Shown one piece after another: positions 58,645-64,000 of a DNA stretch of 64,000 bases (position 1 is the stretch's first letter; each line of letters starts with the position of its first letter). Below the pieces are notes generated by a model that was not told the origin of the DNA, did no database searches, and saw nothing but the letters and a program-made list of their open reading frames with translations. Origin of the DNA: an uncultured Verrucomicrobiales bacterium (GTDB lineage: Bacteria; Verrucomicrobiota; Verrucomicrobiia; Verrucomicrobiales; Akkermansiaceae); NCBI GenBank assembly GCA_937901085.1, contig CALCHQ010000035.1, forward strand, positions 62,001 through 126,000, given 5' to 3'. The position numbers and the translations under genes are program-made.

Positions 58645-59589
58645 TCAGAAGCGGAAATCCACCCCGGCCGACACATAGAGCCCCGGATGATAATGGTGGC
58701 TGGCCTCACGGTCCTGATCCGAATTGAAGCGGCACACATCAACCGCAGTGGCAAGGATACTGCCCACAGAGCAGGTAATGATGCGCTTGGTCTGCCCGGA
58801 TTGGGAGAAATCATACTCGGCCGTGACGCCCGTTACAAGGGAACGAACGCGCAACAGGCGCGTCCCCGGCTCCTGCTGCACCGCCCAGGAGGCACCCGTT
58901 CCCTTGACGAAGGCACCGAGGCTGAGGCCATCCCCCATATCTCGCATGATACGCAGCGAATAGCCGCTGAACGTCAGCATCCAATCCGGCGTTATCTGCC
59001 AGTCGCAAGCCACCACAGGCATGACACTCCAGCTGCTGGCGTAAGGAGCATAGGCAAGCCCGAAGGAATAGGTAAACGAATCGCTGGCTTTCCGGGTGTA
59101 GCTTGCCATCATGTTCAGATGAAAGCTATGCGAGCTGCGGGCAAAATCTGAATCAAAGGTGGGAGAAACGGCCAGCACCAGGCGATCGCCGCCCTCGCAG
59201 GGAATAATCGCCGCCACAGGTACAGAGAAATGATAGAGGTCATTGTGGCGGATATCCAGAGAGCCGGTGGATTTGAGGAAGGTGACATCGGCATTGACCG
59301 AGGCGTTGAACATCCATTGCTCACCGCCGGAGCGGCGGGGGTCTGCCAGCGGCAGACAAAGGCTGTACTGCTGCCAGCTCATTTTTGAATCACCATGGCG
59401 CTCTCCCATATTGGAGGTGAACTCAGCAGAAAAATAACTGGGCATCATGCCGGTTTCCGGCATTTCGTGCCGCCAGTTGCTGCATAATTCCTGCGCCATG
59501 GCCGATGTGTCATCCAGCCATGAATCAAACCATCCCTCCGCCACGGCGGGGGAACACAAGGCCAGGAGCAGGCAAACGTAGTTCTTCAT
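58645..59589 (-). CDS. outer-membrane beta-barrel protein of unknown function
   Basis: 314 residues with a signal peptide (1-17). From residue 50 on it alternates hydrophobic and polar residues with many aromatic girdle residues, as in a barrel of 10-14 strands, and it ends in VDFRF, the C-terminal Phe typical of Bam substrates. I recognise no defined family; it looks like the DUF6268-type barrels, but I am not sure. It converges on the lipocalin gene with a gap of 12 nt. A promoter lies 7 nt before its start. Confidence 0.75.
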   Translation of the reverse strand: MKNYVCLLLALCSPAVAEGWFDSWLDDTSAMAQELCSNWRHEMPETGMMPSYFSAEFTSNMGERHGDSKMSWQQYSLCLPLADPRRSGGEQWMFNASVNADVTFLKSTGSLDIRHNDLYHFSVPVAAIIPCEGGDRLVLAVSPTFDSDFARSSHSFHLNMMASYTRKASDSFTYSFGLAYAPYASSWSVMPVVACDWQITPDWMLTFSGYSLRIMRDMGDGLSLGAFVKGTGASWAVQQEPGTRLLRVRSLVTGVTAEYDFSQSGQTKRIITCSVGSILATAVDVCRFNSDQDREASHHYHPGLYVSAGVDFRF

Positions 59590-59596
59590 AGGGGGG

Positions 59597-59625
59597 ATTG
59601 TAGCCAATGCACCTGAAGCATTCAA
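59597..59625 (-). promoter_or_regulatory. promoter for the outer-membrane barrel gene
   Basis: On the minus strand, TTGAAT, 17 nt, TACAAT, ending 7 nt before ATG 59589. A run of six C lies between. Confidence 0.65.
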
Positions 59626-59679
59626 GTATTTTTATCGGCTAACATGAGTAACATTCTGCGTCAGTCCTCCGCTTTGCGC

Positions 59680-59708
59680 TTGCTCCCTAACAAAGCTTTA
59701 CTTACACT
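59680..59708 (+). promoter_or_regulatory. promoter for the secreted protein at 59720
   Basis: TTGCTC, 17 nt, TACACT. The -10 ends 11 nt before ATG 59720. Confidence 0.45.
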
Positions 59709-59719
59709 TCCGTCTGGTT

Positions 59720-60520
59720 ATGCGTCTGATTGCCCTCACCATTGTGTTGCTCATAGGCTGTATCTCATGGAGTCCGGCAGAAGCGGCATTCTGTCCTCAG
59801 CCCACCCCGCTGGCATGGAGGAAGAGCATGCAGACCGCCATCATGTCGATTCAGCGGCAGGGAGCGGGCGGATACAGCACGGCCGATTCCGCCAAACAGG
59901 CTCTGGTCGATTCCTTCCAATGGGATCCCTGCACCGGGAAGCCGGTTTTCAGACCTCAGACGGCACGCCCCTCTTTCTGTTCTGCCGCCGTCTGGGCGGT
60001 GACTCTTTCTGCCCTGATGTACTGGGAGCAAACACAGGGCGCGAAGCCGCTTCCCGCTACGGCATGGCAGGCACTGCTGCCCCGCATGGTCAAGGATGGT
60101 GAAGGCGCCTGGGGCTATGCCAATGCGAACGGCCCCGGATTCGCCCTGCTCATTCACCGGCTGGGAGCCGGAATCAGCTTTACGGACTGGAGGCAGGCCC
60201 GGCCGTCCGATGTCCTCAAAATCTGGTGGAACGACAGCATCGGAGCCAGAGAGAGAGGACACATCGTCATTCTCGTCAAGGACGAAGGAGAAAGTGCCTG
60301 CGTCTGGTCGGCCCACATAGCCCGCGATGGCCAGCCGGCCGGCTATGGGCTGCGCCGCATTCCCAAAAGCGCCATGAAACGCGTTCTTTTCACCCGTATC
60401 ACGCACCCGGCCGCCTTTGCCCGCGCCGCCAGTCTGCGGGATGAGCCCTGGCTCACCCACCTCATGACGCAGGATACCAGCTGGGAGGAATGCGTCCGCC
60501 GCTGCGGCATCAGGCCTTAA
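59720..60520 (+). CDS. exported protein with an NlpC/papain-like Cys-His layout
   Basis: 266 residues with a signal peptide (1-22). Cys87 heads a helix (RPSFCSAAVWAVTLSAL), and His181 starts a strand (RERGHIVILV), followed by VWSAHIARDG. This helix-Cys then strand-His order is that of NlpC/P60 and related amidases. Several Trp and Gly-rich loops (WGYANANGPG) would suit glycan binding. No family is certain, so a peptidoglycan or protein hydrolase role is a guess. Its stop overlaps the stop of the convergent HAD gene by two bases. Confidence 0.68.
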   Translation: MRLIALTIVLLIGCISWSPAEAAFCPQPTPLAWRKSMQTAIMSIQRQGAGGYSTADSAKQALVDSFQWDPCTGKPVFRPQTARPSFCSAAVWAVTLSALMYWEQTQGAKPLPATAWQALLPRMVKDGEGAWGYANANGPGFALLIHRLGAGISFTDWRQARPSDVLKIWWNDSIGARERGHIVILVKDEGESACVWSAHIARDGQPAGYGLRRIPKSAMKRVLFTRITHPAAFARAASLRDEPWLTHLMTQDTSWEECVRRCGIRP

Positions 60521-61146
60521 TCGCGAACAGGCGGACATTCGCCCACGCGCACATAATCCATACCACCCGCCAGGGCAGCCTGTATACCCGGTTCAGCGTC
60601 CTCAAAGACCACACAATCGCAGGGATTCACCCCCATGCGCTGCGCGCAGAGCAGGAAAATATCCGGGCGGGGTTTCCCATAACCCGGCGGCACATCGGCC
60701 GGGGTCACCATAATATCGAACAAATCCGCCACTCCTGCTGAATGCAGCGTTTCCGAGGCACCGGCCGGCATGCTGCCTGTCCCGATGGCATAGGGGATAC
60801 CGCGGGTCTTGAGGCGGCGCACCAGCTCAATCGTCTCAGAAATAACCGGCAGCGTTTCGTTGAGCAGCAGCCAGGCGTAGCGGTTGCGCTTCTCCTCTGC
60901 CACCACTTCAGGATTCATGCTCAGGCCATAGACCGCATTCAAGTCTGCCACGATATCAGGTGCAGCCATGCCGCCATGAGCGACGAACTCTTCCCACTGA
61001 AATACATCATGCGGCGCGCCGTGCTTCTGCAGCGCCCAACGCCAGGCGCGGTAATGCACCGGCATGCTGTCCACCAGCGTGCCATCCAGGTCAAAAATAT
61101 AGCCGGCGTACTCTTTTTCCGGCAAAGTCACGCGGGCGTTCATCAT
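60517..61146 (-). CDS. HAD-superfamily phosphatase, beta-phosphoglucomutase-like
   Basis: 209 residues. HAD motif I is DLDGTLVDS (Asp19, Asp21), followed by a helical cap. Motif II is GTGS, motif III the Lys of GKPRPD, and motif IV FEDAEPG. The YqaB/GS1 type acts on sugar phosphates such as fructose-1-phosphate; a mutase is less likely as the cap lacks the usual Arg/His pair, though I cannot check that closely. Its start overlaps the ktrA stop (ATGATGA), so it is the third gene in the ktrB-ktrA unit. Confidence 0.85.
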   Translation of the reverse strand: MMNARVTLPEKEYAGYIFDLDGTLVDSMPVHYRAWRWALQKHGAPHDVFQWEEFVAHGGMAAPDIVADLNAVYGLSMNPEVVAEEKRNRYAWLLLNETLPVISETIELVRRLKTRGIPYAIGTGSMPAGASETLHSAGVADLFDIMVTPADVPPGYGKPRPDIFLLCAQRMGVNPCDCVVFEDAEPGIQAALAGGMDYVRVGECPPVRD

Positions 61147-61856
61147 TCTCCCTGCAAATCGAACTTCTCCACAAAACGCTGCAAGTCACTATCCTTACCG
61201 AACAAGACCAGCACATCATCTTCCTGGAACTCAAGGCTGGCATCGGGCATGTCAATCACCGGCTGCTCAGGTTCAGAAAGAACATCATCCGGCGTGGGGT
61301 TCTCATTCACCTTGCCCCGGCGCACCGTCAGCAGATTCAGGTGGTACTCCGAACGCAGCCCCACCTCCATCAGCTTGCGGCCTACCCATTCCTCCGGCAG
61401 GTGTACATCGGCCAGCGAATGCGTTGCATCCATACGGCGCAAGCGCATCAGTCCCTCATTGGTGAAGCGGGCGGCCAGCTGGCGGGCGGCCACATCCTCT
61501 ACGCGGATCAGGTCGCTCACACCGATGAGCTTCAGCAACTTGCCATGCAGTTCGTTCACACTACGGGTCAGCAGATTCTTCACCCCCATCTCCTTGAGCT
61601 GAGCCGTGATGAGGAGGTTGCGTTCAAACTGCTCACCCACCGCCACGATGACATAGGTATCTGCCCCCACCAGCTCCAACTGGCGCAGCACGCGGATATC
61701 CGTCGCGTCGCCTACCAAAGCATAGGTGACGTGGTCCTTCAGTTCGGTGATGATGGATTCGCGTTCATCGAGGATGGTCACCTCGAAGCCGAGGTCAGCC
61801 AGATGCAGGGCTAGAGCGCGGCCGAACTGGCCGATGCCGATAATGACGAATTTCAT
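61143..61856 (-). CDS. ktrA: potassium-uptake regulatory subunit (KtrA/TrkA type)
   Basis: 237 residues. RCK-N domain with Rossmann motif GIGQFG at residues 7-12 and VTILDERE for the acidic strand end, binding ATP/ADP or NAD(H), then an RCK-C domain (about 140-225). It gates the membrane channel formed by the KtrB/TrkH protein encoded directly upstream. The single RCK pair is the Ktr type, not the doubled TrkA. A Glu/Pro-rich insertion (EPEQPVID) lies inside the C-domain. It is flanked by ktrB (9-nt gap) and HAD (overlap). Confidence 0.9.
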   Translation of the reverse strand: MKFVIIGIGQFGRALALHLADLGFEVTILDERESIITELKDHVTYALVGDATDIRVLRQLELVGADTYVIVAVGEQFERNLLITAQLKEMGVKNLLTRSVNELHGKLLKLIGVSDLIRVEDVAARQLAARFTNEGLMRLRRMDATHSLADVHLPEEWVGRKLMEVGLRSEYHLNLLTVRRGKVNENPTPDDVLSEPEQPVIDMPDASLEFQEDDVLVLFGKDSDLQRFVEKFDLQGE

Positions 61857-61865
61857 AATATTGAA

Positions 61866-63656
61866 TCAGGTGAGAGGTAAACGGGTTTCCGGCAGGCGGA
61901 TGGGCGAAGGTTCCTGCTGGCGCACAAAGATGAGCATGAACGTGAACATGCCGACACGCCCGAACAGCATATTCAACGAAATAATCAGTTTGGAAAGATC
62001 AGAAATCTGCGGCAGCGCGCCCAGCTCAAAGCCTGTGGTCGTATAGGCGCTCACCTCCATGAACAGCATCTTTACCAGCCCCTGCGGCTGCTGCGCCACC
62101 GCAGGCTCCAGCAGCATCAGCGCAAAGGTGGTAAAGACAATCCAGAATATGGAAAGCACGACGGTGGCCATGGCTCGCTCCACCGTATTGCGCGCAATGC
62201 GGCGGTTGTGCATCTCCACATCCTGCTTGCCTTTCAGTACTCGGTAAACTTCGAGCAGACACAGGGCGAACACAGGGGCATAGACACCGCCACCCGTACC
62301 GGCCGGATTCCCGCCGACAAACATGAGGAATGCCAGGAACAGCTGGTACACCGGGCCGTAGTCGCCAATATCGGTGAGGGCAAAGCCCGCCGAGCGGCCG
62401 ATTGCATTCCAGAGTGATTCCCAGAGATTGAAGCCACCCATGCTGTGATGCTCGGAGGGCTCAATGGCAGCCAACAGCGTAAGACCCAGAGTGCCGCCCA
62501 CCATCACGATGAGCATGACGCGCAGCACCAGCCAGGAATTCGTACTCCAGCGTCTGGCCGTGCGCTTACCGGCCAGGCGCTCTTTGAGGCGGGTGATACC
62601 TTCGAGATACACGCCGAAGCCCACCGTGCCGATGAGCACCAGCAGCATCATCACCCCCTGCACCAGGCGGTTATCAGCCACGCCGGGCTGTTCCATGCCG
62701 GCAGGGAAGATAGTGATACCGGCATTACAGAATGAAGACACGGCATGAAAGACAGCATAAGCCCACAAATGCTCCTGGGGGAAACCCTCCTGGCCGCTCC
62801 AGAGAAAGTACAGGCAGACCGCCCCCACGGCTTCTGCCGTCAGCGTCACATAGAAGACTGCGCGCAGGAGTGAAGGAACGATATTCACCCCCTGCTGGTC
62901 CAGCATACCGGAGACCGACATGCTGTCCCGCACCGCCAGGCGCTTGCCCACCATCATGAGGACAAAGTACGAGAAGGTCATCACCCCGATAGCGCCAATC
63001 TGAATATCCAGCAGCAGTACCAGCTTGCCCAGCGGCGTGAAGGTCGATGCCACATCTACCGTCGTGAGCCCTGTGATAGAGGTGGCCGAGGCACAGGTAA
63101 ACAACGCATCCACCAGCGATACAGGCTTATAGGTGGCACCCGGAGTCAGCAGAATCAGCGTGCTGAGCAGAACCAGCACCACCATGTAGGTGAAGAACCG
63201 CATGGCCGGAGACCAGCGGCTGGCCCCCTTCACCGGACTGCGGCGGCGGGCGCGGGCAACAGCCCCGATTGTGCCTATGGAAAAGCCCCCCAGCAGGAAG
63301 CTGCATACCAGACTGGGCAGAAAGGCCCAGCGGTCAAAAATGTCCCAAACGCCACCATAGAAAAAGGTTGAGGCAACAAGCCCCACCAGCAGTTGTACCC
63401 ACAGAAAACGCCCTGGTATTCCATGGCGCACCCAGTCAATCAGGAAGTGAAGCAGCACCACCAGGGTATTGAACCAGACCAGACCGCAGAGAATCAGATG
63501 CGATGAGCCGATAAAGGCATCGCGCTCTGCAGGAGAATTGGCCACTCCCTCAAAGCAAGCCTCCCACAATACAACAAAAAGCACCAGAATACCGGAAATA
63601 ACTTCCGGCAGTTCCAATGCCCTGTGGCGGTGTTCTTTCTGTGGCTGTGCCTTCAA
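61866..63656 (-). CDS. ktrB: KtrB/TrkH-type potassium channel subunit
   Basis: 596 residues, inner membrane. All four pore loops have their selectivity glycine (TSITGLTTVD, FCNAGITIF, RSAGFALTD, TTTGFELG), and GNPAGTGGGVYAP is the intramembrane loop region. About 130 N-terminal residues with four extra hydrophobic helices precede the first pore repeat; typical KtrB is about 450. The start is TTG at 63656: there is no ATG close by, and a strong promoter (TTGCCA, 17 nt, TATAAT) ends 8 nt before it. It should take up K+ (often with Na+) and answers to ktrA. Confidence 0.88.
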   Translation of the reverse strand: MKAQPQKEHRHRALELPEVISGILVLFVVLWEACFEGVANSPAERDAFIGSSHLILCGLVWFNTLVVLLHFLIDWVRHGIPGRFLWVQLLVGLVASTFFYGGVWDIFDRWAFLPSLVCSFLLGGFSIGTIGAVARARRRSPVKGASRWSPAMRFFTYMVVLVLLSTLILLTPGATYKPVSLVDALFTCASATSITGLTTVDVASTFTPLGKLVLLLDIQIGAIGVMTFSYFVLMMVGKRLAVRDSMSVSGMLDQQGVNIVPSLLRAVFYVTLTAEAVGAVCLYFLWSGQEGFPQEHLWAYAVFHAVSSFCNAGITIFPAGMEQPGVADNRLVQGVMMLLVLIGTVGFGVYLEGITRLKERLAGKRTARRWSTNSWLVLRVMLIVMVGGTLGLTLLAAIEPSEHHSMGGFNLWESLWNAIGRSAGFALTDIGDYGPVYQLFLAFLMFVGGNPAGTGGGVYAPVFALCLLEVYRVLKGKQDVEMHNRRIARNTVERAMATVVLSIFWIVFTTFALMLLEPAVAQQPQGLVKMLFMEVSAYTTTGFELGALPQISDLSKLIISLNMLFGRVGMFTFMLIFVRQQEPSPIRLPETRLPLT

Positions 63657-63664
63657 ACGTTGTT

Positions 63665-63693
63665 ATTATACCACCTCTGCCCGGCATTGGCAA
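63665..63693 (-). promoter_or_regulatory. promoter for ktrB-ktrA-HAD
   Basis: On the minus strand, TTGCCA, 17 nt, TATAAT (perfect -10). Only 8 nt lie between it and the TTG start at 63656. Confidence 0.75.
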
Positions 63694-63758
63694 GATTTTG
63701 CAGCTTGCACACTTATCACCAATGCTTAACAACAAAAAAACACCAATATCCCACCTGT

Positions 63759-63797
63759 AAAAAAACGGCACTGCCACCTTTGCGGGAAACAGTGCCG
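63759..63797 (-). terminator. rho-independent terminator of the COX24-like gene
   Basis: On the minus strand an 8-bp stem (CGGCACTG with CAGTGCCG), a 16-nt loop and seven T. It lies 44 nt after the stop codon at 63842. Confidence 0.85.
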
Positions 63798-63841
63798 TGA
63801 AAAGAACAGCGTCGCTTGCGGACGTGGCCTAAGCGCGCAGC

Positions 63842-63946
63842 TTAGGACTTGTAACGCAAACGCTTCTTGTGGCGGTTCTGGCGCATGCGCTTGCTGCGCT
63901 TGTGCTTGTTAATCTTGGCCTTACGTCTCTTCTTAAGCGATCCCAT
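63842..63946 (-). CDS. small basic COX24/AURKAIP1-like protein
   Basis: 34 residues, about half Lys or Arg (MGSLKKRRKAKINKHKRSKR, then MRQNRHKKRLRYKS). The pattern MGSxKKxRxxKxxKHKxKKRxxxxRHKK is that of the AURKAIP1/COX24 domain, seen as stand-alone tiny proteins in Verrucomicrobiota, Planctomycetes and some others, and as the tail of mitochondrial ribosomal protein mS38. It probably binds rRNA on the small subunit. A clear terminator follows. The upstream side has no visible Shine-Dalgarno and the promoter is not obvious. Confidence 0.85.
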   Translation of the reverse strand: MGSLKKRRKAKINKHKRSKRMRQNRHKKRLRYKS

Positions 63947-64000
63947 AATGATTTATGTGTCGTTTGTTGTTTTCTCTATTTGGGAGAATTGTCGGCAGCC

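Noticed and set aside
1..64000. tRNA, rRNA, CRISPR or transposon
   Set aside because: I read the intergenic gaps for cloverleaf-like ends, repeated spacers and terminal inverted repeats with transposase frames and found none. Most gaps are too short for a tRNA.

Overview
This 64 kb window is a gene-dense stretch of bacterial chromosome, moderately GC-rich, made up mostly of housekeeping genes. I see no rRNA, tRNA, CRISPR array, insertion sequence or prophage. The organism is a diderm. It carries LPS genes (kdsB, an lptE-like lipoprotein, a phosphoethanolamine-transferase-like sulfatase-fold enzyme), a bamD-like lipoprotein, beta-barrel and lipocalin-like envelope proteins, and class A PBP and M23 peptidoglycan enzymes. 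A secreted GH20 hexosaminidase, a TGS-less ThrRS, a 34-residue COX24-like basic protein and several secreted proteins of no known family suggest a gut Verrucomicrobiota, probably Akkermansia-like. That placement is inferred from gene content; I could not run a phylogeny.

Layout. 1-3009: a partial exported protein, then cmk-plsC-recF. 3039-9763 (minus): cysteine desulfurase coupled to an unknown conserved gene, a class A PBP and a CstA-family transporter. 9850-15693 (minus): an envelope operon with a zinc-ribbon membrane protein, a transglutaminase-like protein with a C-terminal discoidin-like domain and a thioredoxin-like secreted protein, plus a small membrane protein. 15777-19514 (minus): hemA, a fused cobA-hemD and a polysaccharide deacetylase. 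19615-28680: alcohol dehydrogenase, M23 peptidase, nadD, aspC, a BASS-family transporter, argH, a degenerate NAD synthetase, an AP2-like protein and a secreted protein. 28814-38908: kdsB-uppS, then GH20-maf-ilvA (minus), then dnaE followed by a serpin-like gene. 38961-49026 (minus): rRNA methylase, ROK kinase, a YlbF-like protein with a cysteine-rich tail, sulfatase-fold transferase, rmuC, SPFH/NfeD pair, infC and thrS. 49116-53149 (minus): a sugar-activation cassette (GT25, cupin, nucleotidyltransferase, nucleotidyltransferase-GHMP kinase fusion) behind a yqjD/yqjE/yqjK-like trio. 53386-64000: carA-purA, rsmI-lptE-bamD, lipocalin, outer-membrane protein, a secreted cysteine-hydrolase-like protein, ktrB-ktrA-HAD and the COX24-like gene.

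Three features stand out. First, several full-length, otherwise conserved genes have lost catalytic residues: CarA lacks the glutaminase Cys and His, a full-length NadE homologue lacks both active sites, and the class A PBP lacks the transpeptidase Ser and Lys. Second, a YlbF-like domain is joined to a metallothionein-like tail holding 19 cysteines, and a serpin-like protein sits 2 bp after dnaE. Third, about twenty good -35/-10 promoters lie so close to their start codons (6-16 nt) that the transcripts must be leaderless or nearly so. This agrees with the general lack of Shine-Dalgarno sequences.
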